Shown: one piece after another, positions 1 through 7,396 of the stretch
Layout: every line of letters starts with the position of its first letter
Numbering within the stretch: the first letter of the stretch is position 1
Source of the DNA: DATKSS01 sp049582065
GTDB taxonomy: Bacteria; Chloroflexota; Dormibacteria; Dormibacterales; Dormibacteraceae
Assembly: GCA_049582065.1 (NCBI GenBank)
Contig: JBAUTF010000104.1
Location: forward strand, 1-17,723
Direction: 5' to 3'
DNA: 17,723 bases
Notes under the pieces: generated by a model
What the model was told of the DNA's origin: nothing
What the model saw: only the letters and a program-made list of their open reading frames with translations
Database searches by the model: none
Position numbers and translations under genes: made by a program

Positions 1-164
1 GCGAGATTGCCGATATTCCTGCCAACGCCTTCGCCTCGGTCCTGCTCGCGCTCGGCGACGGACTCACCCTGCACGGTTCTCTCGACCCCTCCGGATTCCG
101 CTGGAACAACATCGCTCGTGTCCTGGCGTCCATCTTTGCTGGACTCAGCGGCGACGAGGAGTGA
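1..164 (+). CDS. TetR-family transcriptional regulator, C-terminal end (partial)
   Basis: The reading frame is open from the window edge (codons in phase with base 3) to a TGA at 162-164, giving about 53 residues that end in FAGLSGDEE. The stretch with ALGDGLTLHGSLDP followed by a short amphipathic helix resembles the last helices of TetR C-terminal ligand-binding domains, which often carry an LxxGLxLxxxLDP pattern. The HTH lies outside the window, so family assignment rests on this tail and on context. A TetR gene directly upstream of an ABC exporter ATPase and permease is a common arrangement, in which the regulator usually represses the exporter. Its stop codon overlaps the GTG start of the next gene, which suggests translational coupling. 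The 5' end is missing. Confidence 0.6.
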   Translation, partial: EIADIPANAFASVLLALGDGLTLHGSLDPSGFRWNNIARVLASIFAGLSGDEE

Positions 165-1996
165 CCTCAACCGCTCGCCGGGTCCACATTCCGTCAGACC
201 TGCACCGACGAGCCCTCGACTGGGTACGAGGAAGGCAGGGCGGGATCATCGCGATCGCGCTCGTGGTCGGGGCCGGCGGCGGACTCGGCGCGATCCTCCT
301 TCGTGACCTCATCCGCTGGTGCACCCTCCTCGTCACCGGTCACAGCGATTACAGCGCCGCCGGACACGCGATCAATCCCAATCTGCCCTGGCTCGGCATT
401 TACTTCGTCGTGCTCGCACCCGTTGTCGGAGGCCTCATCTACGGCCCCCTGATCCAGCTCTTTGCTCCTGAAGCTCGAGGCCACGGCGTCCCCGAGGTCA
501 TGCTCGCCGTGGCTGATCGGGGCGGGAGAATCCGTCCTCAGGTGGCTGTCGTCAAGTCGCTCGCCTCAGCGATCTGCATCGGCGCGGGCGGTTCGGTGGG
601 ACGCGAAGGCCCCATCGTGCAGATTGGTTCAGCGCTCGGCTCATCGATCGGGCAGGTGCTGCACGTCTCCGAGAACCGGTTGCGATTGCTCGTCGCTTGC
701 GGTACGGCCGCGGGCATCTCGGCCACCTTCAACGCGCCCATTGCCGGTGTCTTCTTCGCGCTCGAGCTCATCCTTCAGGACTTCGCCGTGGACTCCTTCG
801 GTGCTGTCGTGCTCGCCTCGGTGACCGCCGACGTCATCGGACGCGCGGCGTTCGGCAACCAGGCTTTCCTCATGCTGCCCGCGTTCCATATCGTGTCCAC
901 CTGGGAGTTCGGCCTCTACGCGATCCTCGGGGTGCTGGGAGGCCTTGCCGGGCTTGCATTCATCCGCATCCTGTACGGGACCGAGGATCTCCTGGATCGC
1001 ATGTGGCATGGCCCCGAATGGCTGCGTCCGGTGGCTGGCGGCGTGCTCCTCGGACTCCTGCTGCTCGCGCTCCCCGAGCTCTATGGCGTCGGCTATCCGG
1101 TACTCCAAAATGCGGTCGCCGGACAGATCGTTCTCGGGCTGCTGCTGGTGTTGCTCTTTGGCAAGATGCTCGCCACAAGCCTGACGATCGGCATCGGTGG
1201 CTCCGGCGGTGTCTTTGCTCCATCGCTGTTCATGGGCGCGATGCTGGGTACCGCGTTTGGCCTGGTCGCGAACGTGCTGTTCCACGGTTCGATTGCGCCC
1301 GCCGGGGCGTACGGACTCGTTGGTATGGGGGCGGTGTTCGCGGGGGCAGCACGAGCGCCAATCACAGCCGTGATCATCATCTTTGAACTCACCGGCGACT
1401 ACACCATCATCCTGCCTTTGATGGTCGCGATTGTCGCGGCCACCGGGCTCAGCAATCTGCTCTCCAAAGACACCATCTACTCACTCAAGCTGCGTCGGCG
1501 CGGGATCGACATTCTCCGATCACGCAGCGCCAACCTCATGCAAGAGATTCGTGTCCGCGATGCCATGCAACCGGTGCCAGAGCCACTCCTGGTGACGACA
1601 CCCATGGACGAGATGGTCGGCCGGTTTGCGCGGCGCGACGTGGCCGCGCTTCCCGTGGTGGATGTTGATGGCGGTTACCGCGGCGTGGTCACCGCCGGGG
1701 AGCTCGAAACCACGTTGGGTAACGACACGTTCGACATCACCGCGGGCGACCTTGCCCACCTGGCAACCGCCCTAGCACCAGACGCGCGCCTCGACACCGC
1801 GCTCTCGCAGTTCGTCCAGCAAGGCACCTCGGCACTGCCGGTCATGGACCCACGCGTTTCGACCATCCTTGGATGGCTGACCCATCGCGACATCCTGGTC
1901 GCATACCAGACGCGCGTCGAATCAGACCGAGCCAACACCCGCAGCTCGCAGTCTCCGGCGGTGATACCGGATCCGCATCGGGGAACGGTTTCATGA
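161..1996 (+). CDS. ClC-family chloride/anion transporter with C-terminal tandem CBS domains
   Basis: This 611-aa membrane protein should move chloride or a related anion across the cytoplasmic membrane. The membrane domain covers about residues 25-445 and the CBS pair about 460-590. Visible ClC signatures are GHGVP (107-111), GREGP with the gating glutamate E149, GGVFAP (349-354), and the tyrosine of DTIYSLKL (Y440), which matches the central tyrosine of the E. coli exchanger. Two residues differ from that model: histidine replaces the central serine (H108), and leucine occupies the position of the internal proton glutamate (E202-L203 where E. coli has E202-E203). Channel-like or altered coupling is therefore possible. 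The CBS domains may sense adenine nucleotides. The GTG start overlaps the preceding TGA, and the stop overlaps the next ATG, placing the gene inside an operon with an ABC exporter. Family assignment is firm; substrate and mechanism are not. Confidence 0.95.
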   Translation: MTSTARRVHIPSDLHRRALDWVRGRQGGIIAIALVVGAGGGLGAILLRDLIRWCTLLVTGHSDYSAAGHAINPNLPWLGIYFVVLAPVVGGLIYGPLIQLFAPEARGHGVPEVMLAVADRGGRIRPQVAVVKSLASAICIGAGGSVGREGPIVQIGSALGSSIGQVLHVSENRLRLLVACGTAAGISATFNAPIAGVFFALELILQDFAVDSFGAVVLASVTADVIGRAAFGNQAFLMLPAFHIVSTWEFGLYAILGVLGGLAGLAFIRILYGTEDLLDRMWHGPEWLRPVAGGVLLGLLLLALPELYGVGYPVLQNAVAGQIVLGLLLVLLFGKMLATSLTIGIGGSGGVFAPSLFMGAMLGTAFGLVANVLFHGSIAPAGAYGLVGMGAVFAGAARAPITAVIIIFELTGDYTIILPLMVAIVAATGLSNLLSKDTIYSLKLRRRGIDILRSRSANLMQEIRVRDAMQPVPEPLLVTTPMDEMVGRFARRDVAALPVVDVDGGYRGVVTAGELETTLGNDTFDITAGDLAHLATALAPDARLDTALSQFVQQGTSALPVMDPRVSTILGWLTHRDILVAYQTRVESDRANTRSSQSPAVIPDPHRGTVS

Positions 1997-2907
1997 CCAT
2001 TGTGGTGAGCGCAGAGAAACTGACCAAGACCTTTGGCTCGCACCGTGGCATCGTCGGCGTCGACTTCATGGTTACGGACGGAGAGATCTTCGGGTTCCTT
2101 GGCCCGAACGGGGCCGGCAAGTCCACGACGATCCGTCTCCTGACCGGCCTCTCCCACCCGACATCAGGCGCCGTGACTGTCTTCGGACTTGACCCCGTCG
2201 CCGCCGCTCTGGACGTCCATCGGCGCATCGGATACCTTCCTGGCGAACTTGCGCTGCATCCTCGCCTGTCCGGGCGGCAGCACGTCGACTTCGCTGCCAA
2301 GGTCCGCGGTATGCGAGACAGGACCTTCATCGATGAGCTTGTGGAGCGGTTCCAGGTCGACCTCGAGCGGCCGACTCGCACCCTCTCCAAGGGCAATCGG
2401 CAGAAGATCGGCATCCTGCTCGCCGTCATGCATCGACCTGAGCTGGTGATCCTCGACGAGCCCACATCGGGACTCGACCCCCTGATGCAGGATGAGTTCG
2501 AACGTTTGATGCGTGAACTGGTGAGCACCGGGGCGACCGTCTTCCTCTCGTCCCACGAACTCGACGAAGTGCAGCGGGTCGCGACCCGCGTCGCGATCAT
2601 CAGGGACGGGCACCTCGTCGTCACCGACACGGTAGAGGCGCTGCGCCGGCAGGCGCCGCGGACCATCGAGTTCTCCTTCCCGAGGACGGTCGATCCGATG
2701 CCCTTCGCATCGATCGAGGGCGTTCAAGTCGTCGCCGCAAATGGGAAACGCATCACGTTGGCGCTCCACGGCGCCGTTGCCCCCGTGCTTCGAGTCGCTG
2801 CCGAACTCGACTCGCTCGACGTGGTCGCGCATCCAGCCGACCTCGACGAACTCTTTCTCACCTACTATCGAGACCAATCCGGGGACCAGCCCGACAATGC
2901 GCGCTGA
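1993..2907 (+). CDS. ABC exporter ATP-binding protein (drug/antibiotic-resistance type)
   Basis: This 304-aa nucleotide-binding subunit powers the permease encoded just downstream. Visible motifs are Walker A GPNGAGKST (residues 37-45), an atypical signature SKGNRQK near 131 in place of LSGGQ, Walker B with ILDEPTSGLDP near 152, and the switch histidine in SSHEL near 185. A divergent region of about 90 residues follows, as in the DrrA/CcmA-type exporters. I place the start at ATG 1993, which forms an ATGA overlap with the ClC stop. An in-frame ATG 120 bases upstream would only add 40 residues of non-family sequence read from inside the ClC gene. The protein is clearly related to the ATPase at 9993-10892. 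Substrate is unknown; hydrophobic drug or antibiotic export is the usual role of the family. Confidence 0.95.
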   Translation: MTIVVSAEKLTKTFGSHRGIVGVDFMVTDGEIFGFLGPNGAGKSTTIRLLTGLSHPTSGAVTVFGLDPVAAALDVHRRIGYLPGELALHPRLSGRQHVDFAAKVRGMRDRTFIDELVERFQVDLERPTRTLSKGNRQKIGILLAVMHRPELVILDEPTSGLDPLMQDEFERLMRELVSTGATVFLSSHELDEVQRVATRVAIIRDGHLVVTDTVEALRRQAPRTIEFSFPRTVDPMPFASIEGVQVVAANGKRITLALHGAVAPVLRVAAELDSLDVVAHPADLDELFLTYYRDQSGDQPDNAR

Positions 2908-3685
2908 CATCGCCGTCATCGACCTCCGCTTGCGCCGGCGCGCCCTCCTCAGCTATGTGGTAGGGATGATGCTCTACGCGTTGGTCATCGTGGCGCTGTA
3001 CCCGCAGTTCAAAGACTCCACGAGCCTCGATCAACTCACGAAGAACGGGTCGACCATTGCGGCACTCTTCGGGGCGACGGGGTCGCTGACGTCACCGAGC
3101 GGCTGGCTTGACGCCAACATCTATGAGAACTTCCTCCCGCTCATCATGCTGCTCATCACCGTGGGCTACGGCGCGTCCTGCATTGCGGGACAGGATGAAG
3201 ACGGCACGCTGTCGCTTGCCACGATCCTCCCGATATCGCGACGCGCTGTGATGCTCCAAAAGGCAGGCGCACTGACCGTGCAGGCGCTCCTGCTGGCCAT
3301 CGCAACCATGGGGTGCATCCTCATCGGCAGACAGTTCGATCTCTCCTTCCCTATCACGCATCTCGCCGGATTGAGCCTTGGGGTCGCGCTCCTCGGTGTC
3401 GACTTCGGGCTGTGCGCTGTTGCCGTCGGGTCGATCACCGGCAGCCGCGGGACTGCACTCGGCGTCACCGCGGCACTGGCCGCCGCGTCGTATCTGGTGA
3501 GCTCGCTCGCGCCGGTGATCGGATGGATTCGCCCAGCTCGGTACGCTTCACTCTTCTACTGGTCAGTCGGAAACCAGCAGCTTGCCAACGGTCTCAGCCT
3601 CGCGTCGGTTGGGGTGCTGATCGTCGTTGGGGCCCTCTTGACGCTGACCGCAGTTGCCGGATTCCGCCGGCTCGACCTGCGCTGA
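2897..3685 (+). CDS. ABC-2 type exporter permease
   Basis: This 262-aa membrane protein is the partner of the ATPase just upstream, which it overlaps by 11 bp. After a basic N-terminus (MRADIAVIDLRLRRRALLSY) it shows about six hydrophobic segments: YVVGMMLYALVIVALYP, a segment around FLPLIMLLITVGYGASC, then QALLLAIATMGCILIG, a long apolar block near LGVALLGVDFGLCAVAVG, a fourth stretch around AAASYLVSSLAPVIGW, and a final VGVLIVVGALLTLTAVAGF. The loop with GQDEDGTLSLATILPISRR fits the cytosolic coupling region of ABC-2 permeases (E-x-GTL-x-x-x-L-x-x-P-x-SR). The start is ATG 2897; an in-frame ATG 156 bases upstream lies inside the ATPase and is rejected. It is half the size of the permease at 8372-10027, which looks like an internally duplicated version. 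It is the last gene of the operon. Confidence 0.9.
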   Translation: MRADIAVIDLRLRRRALLSYVVGMMLYALVIVALYPQFKDSTSLDQLTKNGSTIAALFGATGSLTSPSGWLDANIYENFLPLIMLLITVGYGASCIAGQDEDGTLSLATILPISRRAVMLQKAGALTVQALLLAIATMGCILIGRQFDLSFPITHLAGLSLGVALLGVDFGLCAVAVGSITGSRGTALGVTAALAAASYLVSSLAPVIGWIRPARYASLFYWSVGNQQLANGLSLASVGVLIVVGALLTLTAVAGFRRLDLR

Positions 3686-4218
3686 TTCGATCAACACCGT
3701 ATTTACTGCAGCCAGACGGCGCCGACTCTCGCCCGCATCGGCTCGGTCGCTGCGGCAATTTGTCGCAGGGCTGCGGGAACGACCCTCGATCGCGGTCGAC
3801 TGCACCTGGTGAAGTGGATGCACAACGACGGCGCCCCGTGCTCACCGAGCACCTCTTCCAGTCGGCTCAACGCGAACTCGCGGCAGCGAATAACGTGGGA
3901 TTGCATTGGCGTCTCTTTGAGCACTGATGATTTGAGATCACGGTGCACAACCGACTTGAAAGTCGCTGAAATGGTGCGTGACAAGTGCTCGTACGATCAA
4001 GCAACCTGGCGTGACGGAGGTGTGACTTCGAGCCAGGCTTTCCTGGGTTTCGAATACGTGAAGCACACACCCGGCCCGACTGTTGATCGCTCGGGCTTCC
4101 CGACCTGATCTGCGACGCTGCAGGTGATTGAAGAATGCTACCGAGCGTCGCTCGGCACGCTCACGAGTCCTGAATCTCCGAGATACGAGCGGTGGACATG
4201 GCAACGTCCGCTGCGCCG
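3686..4218. other. Non-coding stretch, no supported gene
   Basis: Frames on both strands are short and lack convincing ribosome-binding sites or family motifs. The most open one (minus strand, 3703-3984) has no recognisable domain. One GGAGG at about 4015 precedes a 28-codon GTG frame that ends at 4108, too little to call. No terminator hairpin with a T tract was found behind the permease stop. Confidence 0.5.
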
Positions 4219-4440
4219 TCAGACTTGCGCGCCTCGTGCGTCAGGATCGTCAGGCGCCGAGGGATCGCTCAGAATCCCTTCGGCGCGTGCCAGCTCGGCA
4301 AGCACCTCCTCCTCGACGCCGCTCCTACCCATGAGGGTGCTCTCGTCGGGAATGCGCCTCTCCTCGTCTCCAGCTGACTGTTCTGTGGCGGCGCTGTCAG
4401 GATTGGACTCGTCGTCACGCGACACCTGATCGGTGATCAC
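4219..4440 (-). CDS. Small acidic hypothetical protein (73 aa)
   Basis: I do not recognise a family. The case for a gene rests on its translation start: on the minus strand an AGGAGG is followed by six bases (TTCCGG) and then GTG at 4440-4438, an ideal spacing, and the frame runs 73 codons to a TGA at 4221-4219. The product is strongly acidic, with D/E-rich stretches (SRDDESNPDS, GDEERRIPDE) and one likely amphipathic helix (VEEEVLAELARAEGIL). There is no membrane segment or signal peptide. It stands alone on the minus strand between the ABC operon and the tRNA-derived repeat. It could be a small regulatory or chaperone-like protein, or a spurious frame with a chance Shine-Dalgarno. Confidence 0.4.
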   Translation of the reverse strand: MITDQVSRDDESNPDSAATEQSAGDEERRIPDESTLMGRSGVEEEVLAELARAEGILSDPSAPDDPDARGAQV

Positions 4441-4670
4441 CCGGAACCTCCTGGGTATGCGGGGTCGATTGAGATGCTCGCCGCTTCGCTCGATGTGCCA
4501 TCGACAGCGCGCAGGTCCATTCTGCGCGTGTTTCTGTGACGGCGTAACGGGGCTGCCGATCGCAGCCCGCAGGCAAGGACGGCGATAGCTCCGGCCGCGT
4601 AACACCCGTTATCCGACACGCGGCCAACGCACCGAGCAACCGCTCCACCCGGACTCAAATTGCGCGTCCG

Positions 4671-4717
4671 TCGGGGAGACAGGACTCGAACCTGCGACCC
4701 CTGGTCCCCCAGATTAG
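4671..4717 (-). pseudogene. tRNA-Pro(GGG) 3'-half remnant within repeat copy A
   Basis: Read on the minus strand, the segment has an anticodon loop CTGGGGG (anticodon GGG), stem strand ACCAG, variable loop GGGTC, T stem GCAGG and CCTGT around the loop TTCGAGT, acceptor strand CTCCCCG and discriminator A. The CTCCCCG-A end and GGGGTCGCAGG context match bacterial tRNA-Pro. CCA is not encoded. The 5' anticodon strand reads CTAAT instead of the expected CTGGT, and no D arm or 5' acceptor strand follows, so it is a fragment and not a working tRNA. Confidence 0.7.
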
Positions 4718-4819
4718 TCCTCATTTCCCGATGAGTGCTGAGTTCGATTTAGAGTGGTTTTGTGGGGAATTGGTCGGAATGACGACTAGAGCGCGTGTGA
4801 TGGAATCCACTGGAATCGC
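4671..4819. repeat. Attachment-like direct repeat, copy A
   Basis: This is the left copy of a 149-bp direct repeat. The second copy is at 14684-14832, exactly 10,013 bp away, ungapped, with 9 mismatches by my count, five of them in the last 21 bases. The first 47 bases are the 3' half of a tRNA-Pro on the minus strand. The remaining 102 bases are a non-tRNA arm that includes TAGAGTGGTTTTG at 4750-4762. A tRNA 3' end joined to a shared element arm is typical of tyrosine-integrase attachment junctions. The excisionase-like gene begins 155 bp to the right. Confidence 0.75.
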
Positions 4820-4919
4820 CGAGAATGCCTCAGTCCCTTCAGCATCCAGCCTCTTTCCCCGGGCGGATCACGGCTTAGCAAACGTGTCCGTCAAACCGGG
4901 GCACGCCCACTTCGGGTGA

Positions 4920-4947
4920 TTTGGCAAATGGCATACTTGCAAACGCA
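4920..4947 (+). promoter_or_regulatory. Possible operator/promoter of the excisionase-like gene
   Basis: The short AT-richer patch TTTGGCAAATGGCATACTTG followed by CAAAC lies 26-54 bases before the ATG of the 53-aa HTH gene. It contains a GCAA...TTGC partial dyad and a near-repeat of GGCAAA and TGCAAA. Such patches commonly hold promoters and autoregulatory sites of small excisionase genes. No convincing -35/-10 pair at 17-bp spacing can be assigned, so this is tentative. Confidence 0.25.
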
Positions 4948-4973
4948 TCACCAAGAAGAGGGGTATCTAAGTA

Positions 4974-5135
4974 ATGACGGTTGCTGAAGCCGCAGACGTA
5001 CTGGGCGTCTCCACCCAGACGATATACAACCACATCTATGCCGGAAAGCTTCGGGCGCGGCGGCCGGCCGAACGCTACATCCTGCGCGAGCGCGACGTGG
5101 CTACCCTCGCGACGAAGCGTAAGGCTCGACGCTAA
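4974..5135 (+). CDS. Excisionase-family (MerR/HTH_17-like) small DNA-binding protein, 53 aa
   Basis: The frame runs ATG 4974 to TAA 5135 and begins MTVAEAADVLGVSTQTIYNH, then IYAGKLRARRPAERYILRER. This is the classic helix-turn-helix plus wing of excisionase-type proteins (T-V-x-E-A-A-x-x-L-G-V-S-x-x-T-I-Y-x-x-I-x-x-G-K-L-x-A, then a basic wing with Y-x-I-x-R-x-D-V). A purine-rich AAGAAGAGGGG lies 10-20 bases upstream of the ATG. Such proteins bend DNA at attachment sites to direct excision, or act as small regulators. It lies next to the tRNA-derived repeat, which supports a recombination role. It has a normal short length for the family and appears intact. The matching integrase is not adjacent; a broken one lies near 16.1 kb. 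Confidence 0.8.
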   Translation: MTVAEAADVLGVSTQTIYNHIYAGKLRARRPAERYILRERDVATLATKRKARR

Positions 5136-5743
5136 CTGACCTCGAGGCGAGCCATCACGTTCCCTCAGCCCACCGCCAGACAGAGTCTGATTGCACCGCG
5201 TCGAGGCAGTCGCGGGCCCCAAGCCACCCCCCGGGCCGCCCCGTCGATCACCAGCTCGCATCGCCCTGGTACGGAGGGCGTCACGACGAGTCAGAGTATG
5301 GCAACGAGCGCGGACCCATCACGGTGATTGCGGCGATACGCAGCACCCGTCTTGTGGTTGTTGCTTCACCGCGCCTGACGTCAGCGTTACGAAAGGATTG
5401 GAGCGCAGGCTAGAGATCCCCCCCTCTTCGAGAGTCGCCGCCAGTCGGTCCCCTACCGTTGGAGGCGGCGACTCTCTCTTCTCACACCGCGTAACGCGGA
5501 TCTGGACGCGCCAGGCGTGGCGCCCTAAAGATCCACGAGAGAGGCTTGAGGAGTTCGAAGTGGCTCCATGGCGGCGGATGCGCTTCTTCTTGCCGTCGGC
5601 CCTGACGGGAATGGTTCCACCGTGCCGCAGTCGAGCAGGCAAGCGGGATGCAGGTCACAGCCGTTGCCGGGCTCTGCGTCCCGCTTCGAGGGGTGCAGCC
5701 GTGACGCCGAATCGGATGGTTGTCCGGAGGCAGAACCGGATGC
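5136..5743. other. Non-coding stretch with one strong hairpin
   Basis: No frame here carries family motifs or a good start signal. The longest one on the plus strand (5191-5754) is rich in R, P and S as expected from antisense or random GC-rich DNA. The only structured element seen is the inverted repeat at 5430-5476. Confidence 0.5.
5430..5476. repeat. Perfect 13-bp inverted repeat (strong hairpin)
   Basis: GAGAGTCGCCGCC at 5430-5442 is perfectly complementary to GGCGGCGACTCTC at 5464-5476. The 21-base spacer contains a nested CGGT/ACCG pair around CCCCT, so an extended cruciform or RNA hairpin is likely. No T tract follows on either strand, so it is not a classic intrinsic terminator. It could be a bidirectional 3' end for the minus-strand deacetylase transcript (268 bases from its stop), or a mobile repeat. 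Confidence 0.6.
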
Positions 5744-7051
5744 TTACGCGTTGAACCAGCGTGCAAACCCCTCAACCGTGGTTCCGATGCCGATGCGGAG
5801 TCGCGGCAGCTGCCACAATCCGGAGGTCGTCTCCAGCTCGCTGTTCACTCGAACGTCGAGAACCCCGCCGACGTACCCGTAGCTTTCGAGGGTGGCGAAC
5901 ATGGGAGCTTCGTGGCCTCCCCCCTCGGTGGCGAGCGGCCACGGCCAAATACCCGTGTACGCCAGGAATTGCACTGGCGCGCCAGTCAGCCCCTCGAGAG
6001 ATGTCTTGGTCTGATTGGTCAATCTATCCAGCGTGCTCGTACTCGCACTGAACAATGCCTGGACGTCATTGAAGGTATGGTCCTCGATCGAGAAGCCGGT
6101 GGCCGCGAGGTCCTGGATATCGGCGGCGGACAGGTACGTCTGCGGGCCAACCTTCTTGCCAATCAGACCGCTACACGGAAAGAAGACCGCGGTAAATCCG
6201 TCTCGGCGCAGGACGGGCACAGCGTTATACCACGGGCTCAGGCGTCCGTCATCAAACGTGATGACGACCGAGCGGGGTGGTAACGGCAGCCCGTAGAGCA
6301 GGGCATCAGCAAGGTGCTGCAGCGAGATCGAGGTGGCATGAATGCTTGTCAGATAAGCCATTTGCGCCGCGAATTCTGCGGGCAAAGTGGTCAGGCCGAT
6401 CTCCAGCTTCCAGCCGTACGTTGACGGCTCAATCGAGCGCGGCGGCACTTGGTCCACCAAGTGGTACATGAGAATCGGCACGTCCACGTGCTCGTCCGGG
6501 ACCGTTTGCGGAAGGATGATCGGAGCATCCATCGACGCTGGGCCTTCGCCGACGACCTCTGGTCCGGTGGGCAGGACCGCAATTTGCAAAGCGGTCATCG
6601 AGAAGAGACGCGCCACACCGTCTGGTCGAAGGCTTTGGGGGGAGGCAAATGCCACCTGGATCGGCACGTTCCACACCTTGGCGAACTGAACGGATGGGCG
6701 CTCCGGTTCGGTCCATAGCGATTCCGGTGACACCGAGCCAAGGCTCATTGCGGTTACCTGGCCGCTGAACTTGGCGCGGAGCATGTTCGTTCTCGCCGCC
6801 TCAGAGGGCCAGGTAGCCTGCGTCGCTGGCGCGAGCTCAGCCCACTGCGCCGCGTACTGGCCGGCGACAAACTGAGCTGCGAACGTCCGTGCCAGCGCAA
6901 GGGCTGACGGCGGCGCGATCACCGGTCCGACGGCACGAATTGTCGGGGGCGGGGTCGGTGTGGGGGTCGGTCGGGCCGGAGTGGCGCAAGCGCAAACCAG
7001 CACGCTGCTCGCCAGCGCGACGCACGTCATGCCTGGACAACGCCACTGCAT
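5744..7051 (-). CDS. Lipoprotein polysaccharide deacetylase (NodB-type, PF01522)
   Basis: This predicted 435-aa envelope lipoprotein should remove acetyl groups from a cell-wall or exopolysaccharide sugar polymer. The start chosen is the ATG giving MQWRCPGMTCVALASSVLVC, a short n-region plus apolar stretch with a cysteine near 20-22 as the lipid site. An in-frame GTG at 7114 and an ATG at 7030 are alternatives. A Pro/Thr linker follows, then an NTF2-like region (about 50-150, LARTFAAQFVAGQYAAQWAE), then the deacetylase domain with VPILMYHLV (about 191-199), VVITFDDG (262-269; catalytic and metal Asp D267/D268) and HTFND (325-329). The usual second zinc motif is H-[ST]-x-x-H; here the last histidine is Asp, so metal binding may differ or activity be lost. 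It lies just downstream, on the same strand, of a PDZ protease remnant. Confidence 0.88.
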   Translation of the reverse strand: MQWRCPGMTCVALASSVLVCACATPARPTPTPTPPPTIRAVGPVIAPPSALALARTFAAQFVAGQYAAQWAELAPATQATWPSEAARTNMLRAKFSGQVTAMSLGSVSPESLWTEPERPSVQFAKVWNVPIQVAFASPQSLRPDGVARLFSMTALQIAVLPTGPEVVGEGPASMDAPIILPQTVPDEHVDVPILMYHLVDQVPPRSIEPSTYGWKLEIGLTTLPAEFAAQMAYLTSIHATSISLQHLADALLYGLPLPPRSVVITFDDGRLSPWYNAVPVLRRDGFTAVFFPCSGLIGKKVGPQTYLSAADIQDLAATGFSIEDHTFNDVQALFSASTSTLDRLTNQTKTSLEGLTGAPVQFLAYTGIWPWPLATEGGGHEAPMFATLESYGYVGGVLDVRVNSELETTSGLWQLPRLRIGIGTTVEGFARWFNA

Positions 7052-7094
7052 ATTGCTATTGAAGCGGACTAGCGGGTCCAACAGGGCTCGGGCA

Positions 7095-7310
7095 CTAGCC
7101 AGCCGGGAGCTCACCCACGATCGCCGATACGACTCGCTCGGCTCCGGCGGCCGTGATCACGGTGACCACTTGACCCGGTTGGCTTTCAGCGAGCGCCACT
7201 GCGAGGTCTGTCGTCGTTCGAATCCGCACGCTCGCGAACTGAACGATGACGTCTCCGGTTGTCAGTCCAGCCGCTGTCCTTCTCCTTGGAGCCTTGGTCC
7301 GCACGCACTC
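7095..7310 (-). pseudogene. HtrA-like serine protease, C-terminal PDZ remnant
   Basis: The minus-strand frame ends at 7095 and encodes AAGLTTGDVIVQFASVRIRT, then DLAVALAESQPGQVVTVITA and a GELPAG tail. This matches the last part of a PDZ domain in DegP/HtrA proteases (x-A-x-x-A-G-L-x-x-G-D-V-I, then L-x-x-A-L-x-x-x-x-P-G-x-x-V-x-V). The protease domain and the first half of the PDZ are missing. Upstream residues (ECVRTKAPRRR) no longer look like a family member, and an IS21 terminus begins only 80 bases away. Insertion or deletion linked to the IS probably removed the rest. The frame overlaps the longest possible deacetylase frame by 20 bases. Confidence 0.6.
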
Positions 7311-7396
7311 CATACGGCGCGGCTTGCCAGAAGCCATCTTTATCGTGAGGTACCGGCGAGCAGCGTGCCAGGGTCGTTGGTCACCAGTGCTGTCAA

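Noticed and set aside
1842..2666. Long minus-strand frame of 274 codons opposite the ClC/ABC ATPase genes
   Set aside because: Its product is Arg/Ser-rich with no motif, and it is a shadow of strongly supported plus-strand genes in GC-rich DNA.
5191..5754. Plus-strand frame of 187 codons
   Set aside because: Composition is like random GC-rich sequence, it spans the perfect hairpin, and it has no motif or ribosome-binding site.
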